Source: Nitrososphaerales archaeon (GTDB lineage Archaea; Thermoproteota; Nitrososphaeria; Nitrososphaerales; JACPRH01). Taken from it: a DNA stretch of 39,864 bases. Below the pieces are notes generated by a model. The model was given only the letters and a program-made list of their open reading frames with translations. It searched no databases and was not told where the DNA came from. The position numbers were made by a program, and so were the translations under genes. The stretch spans positions 1 through 39,864 of the forward strand of contig JASLOE010000006.1 of assembly GCA_030745655.1 (NCBI GenBank), in the 5' to 3' direction. How positions within the stretch are numbered: the first letter of the stretch is position 1; each line of letters starts with the position of its first letter. Shown here one piece after another: positions 1 through 7,392 of the stretch.

Positions 1-221
1 TATTTGCATCAGCAATTATAGGTGGTACTGACGGTCTGTTCTATGGAAATGCTGGTCAATTAGGAATTCAGGCTGCCAGTGTTGGAATTACTTGGATCTA
101 TGCCTTTGTAGTTACCTTCGTTATACTGAAAATTCTAGACTTGACTATGGGTCTACGTGTGGATGAGAAAGAGGAAGAAGCAGGTCTCGATATATCAGTG
201 CACGGAGAAAGAGTTCCATAA
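1..221 (+). CDS. amt: Ammonium transporter (Amt), 3' end only
   Basis: The 5' end lies outside the window; the open frame reads from base 3 to a TAA at 219-221. The visible part contains a glycine-rich stretch (GGTDGLFYGN), then a hydrophobic helix (ITWIYAFVVTFVILKI) and the tail DLTMGLRVDEKEEEAGLD. This is the typical last transmembrane helix and cytoplasmic tail of Amt/MEP/Rh ammonium channels, where a G-L-R-V/D-x-E-E-E-x-GLD motif follows the last helix. The function would be passive NH4+/NH3 uptake across the cytoplasmic membrane. A P-II gene starts 9 nt downstream, the classic amt-glnK pair in which P-II plugs the channel when nitrogen is sufficient. Identity rests on the tail motif plus the neighbour, so confidence is good although most of the protein is unseen. 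Confidence 0.88.
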   Translation, partial: FASAIIGGTDGLFYGNAGQLGIQAASVGITWIYAFVVTFVILKILDLTMGLRVDEKEEEAGLDISVHGERVP

Positions 222-230
222 TTGATTTAA

Positions 231-569
231 TTGAAAAAAATTGAAGCAATTATTAGAAGTGAAAAGCTGAGTGAGATTAGGAAAGCTCTTCTTGAAGCGG
301 ATATTCTAGGAATAACCGTCTATGAAGTTCGAGGAAAAGGGCATCAAAAAGGTCTAGAACTTCAGTTTAGAGGGAGGCAGTATAATGTTGATTTATTGCC
401 TAAAACTAAAATTGAGTTGATGGTTAGCGACAAAGATGTGGAAAAAGTTGTGGATCTAGTGAAAAAGATTGCTCATACAGGGAATATTGGAGATGGTAAG
501 ATAATGATTATTCCATTAGAAAACATAATCAGGATAAGAACAGGCGAGAGTGGCGACAAAGCTATCTAG
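231..569 (+). CDS. glnK: Nitrogen regulatory protein P-II (GlnK family)
   Basis: This 112-residue protein has the normal P-II length. It begins MKKIEAIIRSEKL and carries the T-loop (RGKGHQKG...QFRGRQYNVDLLPKTKIE) and the B-loop TGNIGDGKIMI that binds ATP/ADP. The tyrosine in RGRQY aligns with the uridylylation Tyr51 of enteric P-II, while the position of Tyr46 is Phe. P-II trimers sense ATP/ADP and 2-oxoglutarate and bind Amt trimers through the T-loop. The start is TTG at 231, which gives the canonical N-terminus; no ATG is in reach. It is probably co-transcribed with the upstream amt gene, 9 nt away. Whether the tyrosine is modified in this organism cannot be seen, since no GlnD-like gene is in the window. 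Confidence 0.95.
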   Translation: MKKIEAIIRSEKLSEIRKALLEADILGITVYEVRGKGHQKGLELQFRGRQYNVDLLPKTKIELMVSDKDVEKVVDLVKKIAHTGNIGDGKIMIIPLENIIRIRTGESGDKAI

Positions 570-597
570 GAGCAATAGTTTGTCTAAATGTTTTCAA

Positions 598-680
598 GTG
601 GGATTGTGGCGGCTTGGACAGGCTGGTCAATATTTTCCTCACGGGCGTTGGAGCCACATGCCTTCGCCCAACTCCCCCAC
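598..680 (-). ncRNA. Candidate structured RNA in a GC-rich intergenic island
   Basis: The 201-nt gap between glnK and rtcA holds a GC-rich block in otherwise AT-rich DNA. Its ends are complementary (GTGGGG at 680-675 with TCCCAC at 603-598 in the minus reading). Inside are TGTGGC (658-653) with GCCACA (610-605), and two mutually exclusive helices: GGGCG with CGCCC, and GTTGG with CCAAC. The minus strand is preferred because an A/T-rich TATA-like element (CTTTTATTTTT, about 711-701) lies about 25 nt upstream of base 680, the archaeal TATA-to-start distance. I do not recognise it as a tRNA, 5S, SRP or RNase P RNA. On the plus strand it could instead be a structured 3' UTR of the amt-glnK transcript. 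The remaining sequence, 681-770, is AT-rich with no gene. Confidence 0.45.
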
Positions 681-770
681 ATTTAAATTTTTGAATCCTT
701 AAAAATAAAAGTTCTTTGTTTCAATAAAACCAATTCACAATATTTTATACTTCTTATTTAGGTAATATCA

Positions 771-1835
771 TTATTCCATTGGTCCATCTGTTGAATCCGA
801 TTTTATTGTGATTGTGGCGGCTCCATTGTTATGTATTTCGAAATAGTATTTACGTTCAGTTAGAACACTTGCAACATGAAGAGATGTACGTATATGTTGA
901 GTTAATGATGATACTTTGAATTTTGATTCACCAGTGGCAAGAAAAAGAGGTGTGACCAGCATATCTCCTAGGTGCATATCAATCGGTGCTTCTGACAAAT
1001 ATTCTTTCAAGAATAGTTGGGCAACCTGTTCACCAACATTCTCAGCAGGCTTTCCTTGCTCACCTATATTATCAGCACCCAAGAAAGAGCCTTTATTGAC
1101 AGAGTAGAGCGTAATTGAGGAACCGGATGCAATAGCATCTATTACAGTCGTAACAACATTATTGCACTTCATATTTTGTGAATATAGGCTTTCAAGAGCT
1201 GCCCTCATCTGTCTTTCAGCAACATTTTTAGGAAGATTTGAGCAGATACTTATACAGGATAGTGGAGAATTAATTCTGGAAACTAATTGTAGTGGTTTTA
1301 ATTTCTTTAAAGGTTTGATGTTTGCTTTTACAATTCCTCCTCCTCGAGGGAAATATCCTCTTTTACCTACTTCTATTGTACAGTCCATACCCAAGAATTT
1401 AAAAGCTGGTAACACAACGAATTGGAAGTAATCAATAGTGGGACTCCACTTAACATCGGTTCCACCTTTAATTTCAAGATCACAACCAACCCCATTTAGA
1501 CTAGCAGCAGGTAAAGCAGCAATTAAAATAAGCGGAATACTGCCAGCGGTTCCAACGTCAAATTTTATTGATGAACGATGTTTCTGTCCGGGTTTAAAGG
1601 TAATCCAATTAGCTCCTACCTGGAGGTTCTGAACTTCAGCATCACACATTTCTGCAAGAAGTTTAACAGCTGTGACATGTTGAGGCCTTAACCCTGTATT
1701 TTTTCGTTTAGCTCTAATATTCTTAATTTTTATTGGCTTATTCAGAACCACAGAGAGTGTAATAGATGTACGAAGGATTTGACCACCCCCTTCTCCAAAC
1801 GATCCATCAATCTCAAAGAAAAGAGACTTTTTCAA
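771..1835 (-). CDS. rtcA: RNA 3'-terminal phosphate cyclase
   Basis: RtcA converts a 3'-phosphate at an RNA end to a 2',3'-cyclic phosphate through an adenylylated histidine and ATP. The 354-residue length matches the family. The N-terminus has the signature DGSFGEGGGQILRTS, followed by a typical N1RPHVTAVKLL segment (LRPQHVTAVKLLAE). The C-terminal HLGDMLVTPLFLA contains the histidine that aligns with the adenylylated active-site His (HLxDQ in bacteria). The initiation codon is TTG at 1835-1833, the only start that preserves the EIDGSFGEGG signature near the N-terminus. NadM lies 53 nt upstream in the same direction, so the two may share a transcript. ORFs listed on the opposite strand are shadows. 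A role in RNA end repair is known for the family; its substrate here is not known. Confidence 0.93.
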   Translation of the reverse strand: MKKSLFFEIDGSFGEGGGQILRTSITLSVVLNKPIKIKNIRAKRKNTGLRPQHVTAVKLLAEMCDAEVQNLQVGANWITFKPGQKHRSSIKFDVGTAGSIPLILIAALPAASLNGVGCDLEIKGGTDVKWSPTIDYFQFVVLPAFKFLGMDCTIEVGKRGYFPRGGGIVKANIKPLKKLKPLQLVSRINSPLSCISICSNLPKNVAERQMRAALESLYSQNMKCNNVVTTVIDAIASGSSITLYSVNKGSFLGADNIGEQGKPAENVGEQVAQLFLKEYLSEAPIDMHLGDMLVTPLFLATGESKFKVSSLTQHIRTSLHVASVLTERKYYFEIHNNGAATITIKSDSTDGPME

Positions 1836-1888
1836 CTATAACACTTCTAGAAAACCATATATTCAAAATGTCAAATAAATGAGTTTTA

Positions 1889-2422
1889 TTAATCATTAAT
1901 CATTTTATCTGACTGCATCAAATCTTTGATTCTTTGAACGCCATCTTGGAGATTTATAAAATCAGCTACACTTTTTGGGACAAGTTTTTCCCAATTATCC
2001 CCAGACAACATTCTTTTCCTTATCTCTGTAGCCCAATATATATCACGCCTAATTAAAGGTACATATTCCACTCTGTATCCAGCTTCCTTTGTGAGACGGC
2101 GAGTTAATGGTTCATTGGAGAATACAACATCAAACCTAGGAACGTATGAGAGAAGACTTGAAAACCAAGTGGAATGTAAAGTAACATCAGGAACCGGCAC
2201 TATAATATGTGTATTAAGATCTATTCGAGATTCTTTAAATGCAAGCCTCACCATATAGATACGTTCACCTGTTGTGAAAGGATTAACGGAGTCGTGACTA
2301 TGCTGCGCACTCCCTACAACTAAAATAAGTTCCTCAACTTGCTTCAGAATAAACTTAACAGCATTAAGGTGGCCTTTATGAAAAGGTTGGAATCGTCCAA
2401 CAAATAATCCTCTTTTCAACAA
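1889..2422 (-). CDS. nadM: Nicotinamide-mononucleotide adenylyltransferase (archaeal type)
   Basis: The 177-residue protein is a cytidylyltransferase-like nucleotidyltransferase that joins NMN and ATP to make NAD+. The N-terminal motif GRFQPFHKGH holds the HxGH-type ATP-binding histidines, and the C-terminal YWATEIRKRMLSG matches the ISxTxIR motif. VVGSAQHSHDSVNPFTTGER is the archaeal NadM pattern. Two adjacent TTG codons (2422 and 2419) can start it; GGAG in the leader sits about 8 nt before the first, so I use 2422. The 125-nt gap to the divergent aminotransferase gene must carry both promoters. rtcA follows 53 nt downstream. Confidence 0.93.
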   Translation of the reverse strand: MLKRGLFVGRFQPFHKGHLNAVKFILKQVEELILVVGSAQHSHDSVNPFTTGERIYMVRLAFKESRIDLNTHIIVPVPDVTLHSTWFSSLLSYVPRFDVVFSNEPLTRRLTKEAGYRVEYVPLIRRDIYWATEIRKRMLSGDNWEKLVPKSVADFINLQDGVQRIKDLMQSDKMIND

Positions 2423-2547
2423 CTCCTTATCTCCATAAGAACCTTAGTTTGTAATACGACTTGAAATATTTTACGGATAAGGCAGACATCAATGTTAAAC
2501 ACAAACATTAGCAAAGTTTACAATATATATAGATAGCAAATAATGCG

Positions 2548-3696
2548 ATGAACCCAAAAAAACTGATTATGCTTCCCGGTCCCACAAATGTTCCTGAACG
2601 AGTCTTGAATGCAATGTTGACTCCTGTAATGGGTCACAGAACTCCTGATTTTGCTGTTCTTATGAAAAATATCGTTGAAAAGTCAAAACAGGTTTATCAG
2701 ACATCAAGTGATGTTATCGTGTTTACAGCATCAGGTACTGGTGCCGTAGAGGCTGCAATCACCAATATTATAAGAAAAGGGGATAAAGCTATTGTAACTG
2801 TTTTTGGTGAGTTTGGTGAAAGAGCAGCCCTTCTGATTGAAGGCGCAGGTGGAGTAGCGATAAAGGTTGAAGCACCGTTTGGAGATGTACCGAGGATGGG
2901 TCAACTAGAAGAAGCATTTGAAAAGAATAAAGATGTCAAGGCATTAGTTATTGTTACAAATGAAACATCAACCGGAACAATGTTCAAATGGTTAAAGGAA
3001 GCAGGTGATTTGGCAGTAAAGTATGGTAGCTTTCTAATATTAGATTCAGTTTCTAATCTTACTGCAGACGATATTCCTGTTGATAAAATTGGTGCAGACA
3101 TTGTTGCAACAGGAAGCCAAAAAAGTCTTGCAGCACCACCAGGTCTTGCGTTGGTTTCAATTAGTAAAAAAGCGAAAAAGTACATAATTGATAATCCACC
3201 GCCACTCCTTTACTTTAACATCGCAAGACAACTCAAATATGCCGAAATAGGTCAGACGCCATTTACTCCAGCAATTCCGATATACCATGCATTGGATGAA
3301 GCATTGAATATGGCTTTAGAAGAAGGACTAATGCATAGAATACAAAGACATAAGTTATGTGCAGATGCATTCTATTCTTCATTTAAGGCTATGGGACTTA
3401 AACTCTTCGCAAATGAGGAAGTAAGGTCTAATACGATTATTGCAGTTAACTATCCAGAAGGAATAAATGATAAATTGTTTAGAGGTTTGTTAGATAAAGA
3501 GTATGGGGTAGTCATAGCTGGAGGATTCGGACCTTACAAAGGCAAATTATTTAGAGTAGGTTCACTTGGTGAAGTACACAGGTACCATGTAGTTACAACG
3601 GTTTCAGCAGTAAATAATACTTTTAGGTCTTTGATGGGTAAAACAAGAAGTGAAGACCCTGTTGAAATAGCAAGAACAAGATTAAAAAATCTATAG
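2548..3696 (+). CDS. Class V aminotransferase, alanine/serine-glyoxylate (pyruvate) type
   Basis: This 382-residue PLP enzyme starts with the family hallmark LPGPTNVPERVLNAM and VMGHRTPDF. It continues with the PLP phosphate and ring contacts (FTASGTGAVEAAI; LDSVSNL) and the Schiff-base lysine in ATGSQKSLAAPPG. These place it in the class V group containing alanine-glyoxylate, serine-glyoxylate and serine-pyruvate aminotransferases. The preferred amino donor cannot be read from sequence. In archaea such enzymes interconvert glyoxylate/glycine or hydroxypyruvate/serine. The 2-hydroxyacid dehydrogenase at 28.5 kb could act on the same keto acids. The ATG at 2548 follows an A/T-rich stretch (ATATATATAG at about 2524) that looks like a TATA element. 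The gene stands alone, divergent from nadM. Confidence 0.9.
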   Translation: MNPKKLIMLPGPTNVPERVLNAMLTPVMGHRTPDFAVLMKNIVEKSKQVYQTSSDVIVFTASGTGAVEAAITNIIRKGDKAIVTVFGEFGERAALLIEGAGGVAIKVEAPFGDVPRMGQLEEAFEKNKDVKALVIVTNETSTGTMFKWLKEAGDLAVKYGSFLILDSVSNLTADDIPVDKIGADIVATGSQKSLAAPPGLALVSISKKAKKYIIDNPPPLLYFNIARQLKYAEIGQTPFTPAIPIYHALDEALNMALEEGLMHRIQRHKLCADAFYSSFKAMGLKLFANEEVRSNTIIAVNYPEGINDKLFRGLLDKEYGVVIAGGFGPYKGKLFRVGSLGEVHRYHVVTTVSAVNNTFRSLMGKTRSEDPVEIARTRLKNL

Positions 3697-3794
3697 ATAA
3701 AATAATCACCTTCTTATAATTGCTTGAATTTAAAACTGGGCGCAACGTTTTTACGGGCTTCAAAAACAGTGTTGATGAATTGGAGGAATTATAG

Positions 3795-4604
3795 TTGGAG
3801 AAAGGTTCACTAGTACTTATTGATTTATCTGGAAGAGTTAAGGAAACTGGAGAAGTTATAGAAACCAATGTGGAAGCAGACGCTAAGAAGTTTGGAGTTT
3901 TTGATGAAGCCAAGAAATATGAACCAAGATTAGTTGCAGTTGGTGAAGACTGGGTTTTGAAAGGACTTGATGAAGCAATAATTTCTGCAAAACTCAACAA
4001 GAGGGTTGTTCTCGACATATCACCAGAAAAAGCCTTTGGTGCAAGAGACCCAAATAAGGTTAGACGGATACCTTTGAGGAAGCTTGGAGAGAAAGCTGCA
4101 GATCTCAGGGTTGGCGATGAAGTTGAAATTGATAACAGAATAGGTTTAGTGAGGTTCATAGGATCAGGAAGAACGCAATTAGATTTCAATCATAGATATG
4201 CAGGTAAAGTTTTGACATATGATTTTAAGATAACTAAGAAGCTGGAAACCGATTATGAAAAGACTATGTCACTTCTACGTAGAAGATTACCAATAGAAGA
4301 AGGAAAGATTTCGCTCAACATTAAGAACGATGAAATAACTATAAGCATTCCACAAGAAGCTTATCTTACTGAAGGACTACAAATAATAAAAAAAGCAGCT
4401 TCTACGGACATATTCAAGTATATTGAAAACGTTAACAAAGTAACATATTTGGAAATATATGAATCACAAAAACCTAAAAAAACTAAGATAACCGCAAAGA
4501 AGAAAATAAAATCTAAGCAGACTCAACCTCTACCAAAGACCGCGAAGAAGAAAATAAAATCTAAGCAGGCTCAACCTCTACCAAAGACCGCGAAGAGTAA
4601 ATAG
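3795..4604 (+). CDS. FKBP/SlyD-type peptidyl-prolyl cis-trans isomerase with a repetitive Lys-rich tail
   Basis: The first ~150 residues are an FKBP domain with an insert-in-flap: VLIDLSGRVKETGEVIETN, then EDWVLKGLDEAIISAKLNKR and the ISPEKAFGARDPNKV flap, then FNHRYAGKVLTYDFKI (NHPLAGK in the family). Residues ~155-225 resemble the extra C-terminal domain of the long archaeal FKBPs. The tail beyond residue 225 is lysine-rich and contains KKKIKSKQ(T/A)QPLPKTA twice, encoded by a 48-bp tandem duplication. Proline isomerisation and chaperone activity are known for the family. The basic tail suggests contact with nucleic acid or ribosomes (inference). The start is TTG at 3795 with GGAGGAATT just upstream. 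The 3' end overlaps the convergent UPF0179 gene by 44 nt. Confidence 0.92.
   Translation: MEKGSLVLIDLSGRVKETGEVIETNVEADAKKFGVFDEAKKYEPRLVAVGEDWVLKGLDEAIISAKLNKRVVLDISPEKAFGARDPNKVRRIPLRKLGEKAADLRVGDEVEIDNRIGLVRFIGSGRTQLDFNHRYAGKVLTYDFKITKKLETDYEKTMSLLRRRLPIEEGKISLNIKNDEITISIPQEAYLTEGLQIIKKAASTDIFKYIENVNKVTYLEIYESQKPKKTKITAKKKIKSKQTQPLPKTAKKKIKSKQAQPLPKTAKSK
4497..4592 (+). repeat. Two tandem 48-bp direct repeats in the 3' end of the FKBP gene
   Basis: Unit 1 is 4497-4544 and unit 2 is 4545-4592. They differ at one base (ACTCAA versus GCTCAA), changing Thr to Ala. The unit is in frame and adds 16 residues. The near identity argues for a recent duplication. The stop codon of the convergent UPF0179 gene lies in unit 2, at 4561-4563. 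Confidence 0.95.
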
Positions 4605-5001
4605 GGCAATCGCATGTCTTTTTAATTAATTTCTTCACAATATAATATTTCCCTGTTTTAATATTGTCTGGAAGACAGAGACAATTATCCCGACATGGCA
4701 CATCATTAGCTTCTCTAATTCTTATTGTAGTCCCTACAACCGCTGAGCTGCTATTAACCGCTAGATCTCTTGGTAATGGTTTTACTTGAACTACAACTGC
4801 TCTTTCTTCGCATAATTTACATTCGAGCTTATTCGTCATAACGTTTGTTATAGTATAATACTCATCTATTTCGAGTCGACCTAGGCAGGCTTTAAGTGAA
4901 GGACATGATCTACAAGTTTCAGCTTCACCCAGAAATTGAAAAGTAAATCCGAGTTTAGCTAGACATTCATTGATGATTGTGTATATCGGTTTGGAAATCA
5001 T
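4561..5001 (-). CDS. UPF0179 family cysteine-rich protein
   Basis: The 146-residue protein has cysteines in pairs: ETCRSCPSLKAC, ECKLC, PCRDNCLCLP and KTCDCP. This resembles the archaeal UPF0179 family (no established function), and the spacing suggests binding of zinc or an iron-sulfur cluster. Its ATG overlaps the stop of the G1P dehydrogenase gene (ATGA at 5001-4998), so the two are translationally coupled. Its last residues (EVEPA) are encoded inside the 48-bp repeat of the convergent FKBP gene, so the two genes overlap by 44 nt tail to tail. The family assignment is from memory of the cysteine pattern and length, so function stays open. Confidence 0.8.
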   Translation of the reverse strand: MISKPIYTIINECLAKLGFTFQFLGEAETCRSCPSLKACLGRLEIDEYYTITNVMTNKLECKLCEERAVVVQVKPLPRDLAVNSSSAVVGTTIRIREANDVPCRDNCLCLPDNIKTGKYYIVKKLIKKTCDCPIYSSRSLVEVEPA

Positions 5002-6083
5002 ATCACGTTTGTCGACCGTGCTAAGCTAAAAGCTGCCGGTTCATCTAAATTTTTCCTTCCAAGAATCGTGTAACGGTTGGGCCGGATTTTTTTTGCTTGC
5101 AATATTGCTTTCACTATTCTTTTATCTTCAAGCCCAATATCCTTTCCCTTAGTAGGTGCATGAATATCTTCAAGAGCTTTCACTATGTTTTCCCAATTAA
5201 TCCCATGAAGTTTAGCCATAAGTATAGTTCCTAAACCTACCTTTTCTCCATGTAATCCATTATTCGATCCCTGAATGTCCAAAGCATGAGCAAAAAGATG
5301 TTCAGAGCCACTGCAAGGTCTACTACTGCCTGCAATACCGGCCGCTACTCCAGCACTTAATAGAGCTTCAACAACATCTCGTACACTATCCTTAGTTCCA
5401 AGTCCAATATTCTTTGCTTCTCCAATCACTATATCAGCACTGAGATGGGCTAGACTTGCAGCATATTTTCCAAAATAAGATCCTTTATCGCTTCGTTCTA
5501 TTTCCCAATCTTTTACAGCAGTAACCTTACCAATCAAATCACCACACCCACTTGCTAAGAGTCTAATTGGTGCATTACCAATAATATCAAGGTCAGCGAT
5601 GATACCTAGAGGAGAATTAGTAATAATCGAGTATGGTCGACCTGATCCCTTTATTGACGCGAAGGGACTAGATATTCCATCATGAGAAGCACTTGTTGGA
5701 ATACTGATATATGGTAAATTTGTATTAAATGCTGTAAGTTTTGCGGCATCAACTGTTTTTCCTCCACCAAGTCCAATCATGATATCTGTCTTTTGATTAA
5801 TAGATCCAGTGATATATTGAATTGTCTTCATATCAGCAATGTTAATCTCTGACCAATTGACCTTGAATCCTTTTTTGGTTAGAATCGTTTCAACGGGCTT
5901 CTTTACTTTTTTAATAATGTGAGGACCAGTTACAATATGTACCACCTGATATCCAAGATTATCTAGAAAACTACCTAACTCCTTTATCACACCATTACCC
6001 ACAAGTATTCTCTTTGGGAGGTCCATTTCGTGCCTGTTTCCGGACAATTTGATCTCACTGTGTGGCCCTAATGGAATTGTCAA
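4998..6083 (-). CDS. egsA: sn-Glycerol-1-phosphate dehydrogenase
   Basis: This enzyme reduces dihydroxyacetone phosphate to sn-glycerol-1-phosphate, the first committed step of archaeal membrane lipid synthesis. Sequence evidence includes the NAD(P) motif GLGGGKTVDAAK, SIPTSASHDGISSPFAS, and metal-ligand motifs ASGCGDLIGK (Asp), GSEHLFAH (His) and LHGEKVGLG (His). These belong to the iron-alcohol-dehydrogenase fold. The listed start is a TTG at 6083. An ATG at 6026 gives the more usual N-terminus MDLPKRILVG, so the first 19 residues may not be translated. It is the first gene of a two-gene operon with UPF0179. Finding it is strong evidence that the source is an archaeon. Confidence 0.95.
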   Translation of the reverse strand: MTIPLGPHSEIKLSGNRHEMDLPKRILVGNGVIKELGSFLDNLGYQVVHIVTGPHIIKKVKKPVETILTKKGFKVNWSEINIADMKTIQYITGSINQKTDIMIGLGGGKTVDAAKLTAFNTNLPYISIPTSASHDGISSPFASIKGSGRPYSIITNSPLGIIADLDIIGNAPIRLLASGCGDLIGKVTAVKDWEIERSDKGSYFGKYAASLAHLSADIVIGEAKNIGLGTKDSVRDVVEALLSAGVAAGIAGSSRPCSGSEHLFAHALDIQGSNNGLHGEKVGLGTILMAKLHGINWENIVKALEDIHAPTKGKDIGLEDKRIVKAILQAKKIRPNRYTILGRKNLDEPAAFSLARSTNVI

Positions 6084-6254
6084 CAGTTTTTTAGAGTTTT
6101 TTCTGCACAGATATAATTCTTTGCATTATATTAGTCCACACTTTTTCAGATGAACATATGTTTAAAACCTGATAATGTCCGCTCCTTCAGATAAATAGGG
6201 TGTAGATAATAATCTTCAAAATTTATGGTCATATTAGTTATTGGAGTAATTAAA

Positions 6255-6917
6255 TTGGCAATTCATCTCCTCGATATCTACCGAAGTAGTAATATTGGCA
6301 TCTTTTTGAAAAGTAATGAAAATCATCTATTAGTTCCACGCGGATTGGCCAAAACCAAAATAGAGAAACTGGCTGAATATCTTAGCGTCGAATCGATAGA
6401 AATTTCAATTGGAGGGTTTAGATTGCTTGGACCATTAATTGCAATGAACAATAATGGGATTTTGGTTTCAAAATTGGCAGATGAAAACGAGATTACACTT
6501 TTGAAAAAAGTAACAGGTCTTCCTGTGGAAAGATTACAATCCAAATACACATCTGTAGGAAACCTCATTTCTGCCAATGATAGAGGAGTGATTGCTTCAA
6601 CATTATTGAAAGACGTAAAAAATCAAATTGCGGATGTGCTAAACGTCCCCATTGAATTCCTTACAATAGCTTCTTTCGACAATGTCGGTGCTCTTATGGT
6701 TTCTGGGAATGTTGGTTCAGCAATTCATCCCCAAGCATCAGATGGAGAGATAACCAAAGCTACCAAGGCATTAAAAGTAGCTGTTGAACCCATAACTATC
6801 AACCGAGGATTACCATTTATCGCTTCAGGGATTATCCTATCCAAAACAAAAGCAGTTGTTGGAAGCCTTACAACTGGGCCTGAACTCATAATGTTAAGCA
6901 GGATTTTCAAGCTATGA
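6255..6917 (+). CDS. eif6: Translation initiation factor 6 (aIF6)
   Basis: aIF6 binds the large ribosomal subunit at L14 and prevents premature joining to the small subunit. The protein has the five-fold repeated fold, visible as recurring segments: NIGIFLKSNENHLLVP, GILVSKLADENEI, GNLISANDRGVIAS and GALMVSGNVGSAIHPQAS. The ORF track begins at an ATG at 6225. I place the start at TTG 6255 (MAIHLLDIYRSSNIG) because that matches the family N-terminus and has GGAG 8 nt upstream; the ten extra residues are unlike the family. Length from this start is 220 residues, normal for aIF6. Prefoldin alpha follows 49 nt later. No L31e gene was seen in front, and no L18a/LX gene behind. Confidence 0.93.
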   Translation: MAIHLLDIYRSSNIGIFLKSNENHLLVPRGLAKTKIEKLAEYLSVESIEISIGGFRLLGPLIAMNNNGILVSKLADENEITLLKKVTGLPVERLQSKYTSVGNLISANDRGVIASTLLKDVKNQIADVLNVPIEFLTIASFDNVGALMVSGNVGSAIHPQASDGEITKATKALKVAVEPITINRGLPFIASGIILSKTKAVVGSLTTGPELIMLSRIFKL

Positions 6918-6966
6918 TACAAACAGTTGGATGAGTTTAAATTTGGTGTTAGAGGGAGTCTGAGAT

Positions 6967-7389
6967 ATGAGCGAAGAAGAAAAACAACTACAAGGCCACT
7001 TATACGAGTTTAGAATGCTAGAGGAACGAATGAAAGAAATTTCAGCGCAGGGTGAAACAATAATACGAGCTCTCATTGAAACAAGGGGTGGACTATCCAC
7101 ATTAAAGGGATTGAGTATATCATCATCAACCGAAGTTCTTGTACCCATAGGAGGAGGTATTTTTGTGGATGCCAAGGCACCACCATCAGATAAATTTCTG
7201 GTTACAATTGGGGCAGATGTAATAATTGAGAAGCCAAAAGAAGATGCTTTGAAATATGTTGAAGATAGAATTAACGAGATGGAAAACGCTGTATCAGGTA
7301 TAGAGGCCCATAAAGCAGATCTTAATAGGAAGATGCTTTCTAAACGTGAATCAATAAATGAGATGATAGCAAAGCAAAAAGGTCAGTAA
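6967..7389 (+). CDS. pfdA: Prefoldin alpha subunit
   Basis: The 140-residue protein is flanked by two long coiled-coil helices, about residues 1-45 (EEEKQLQGHLYEFRMLEERMKEIS) and 100-140 (VEDRINEMENAVSGIEAHKADLNRK). A beta-rich centre (STEVLVPIGGGIFVDAKAPPSDKFLVTIG) is the alpha-class double hairpin. Prefoldin is a hexamer of two alpha and four beta subunits that hands unfolded proteins to the thermosome. The ATG at 6967 follows GGGAG. FtsY starts 3 nt after its stop, so the two are one transcription unit, an arrangement common in archaea. Confidence 0.95.
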   Translation: MSEEEKQLQGHLYEFRMLEERMKEISAQGETIIRALIETRGGLSTLKGLSISSSTEVLVPIGGGIFVDAKAPPSDKFLVTIGADVIIEKPKEDALKYVEDRINEMENAVSGIEAHKADLNRKMLSKRESINEMIAKQKGQ

Positions 7390-7392
7390 ACA

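Noticed and set aside
598-680. Reading the GC-rich island as tRNA, RNase P RNA or cobalamin riboswitch
   Set aside because: No T-arm or anticodon arm can be drawn, it is too short for RNase P RNA (one GAGGAAA resembles its CR-I motif), and the B12-box pattern is absent.
3623-4189. 188-residue minus-strand ORF opposite the FKBP gene
   Set aside because: It is Ser/Leu-rich antisense of a clear FKBP domain and spans two genes.
6225-6254. Upstream ATG start for aIF6 in the ORF track
   Set aside because: The extra ten residues do not fit the aIF6 N-terminus, and the TTG at 6255 has GGAG at good spacing.
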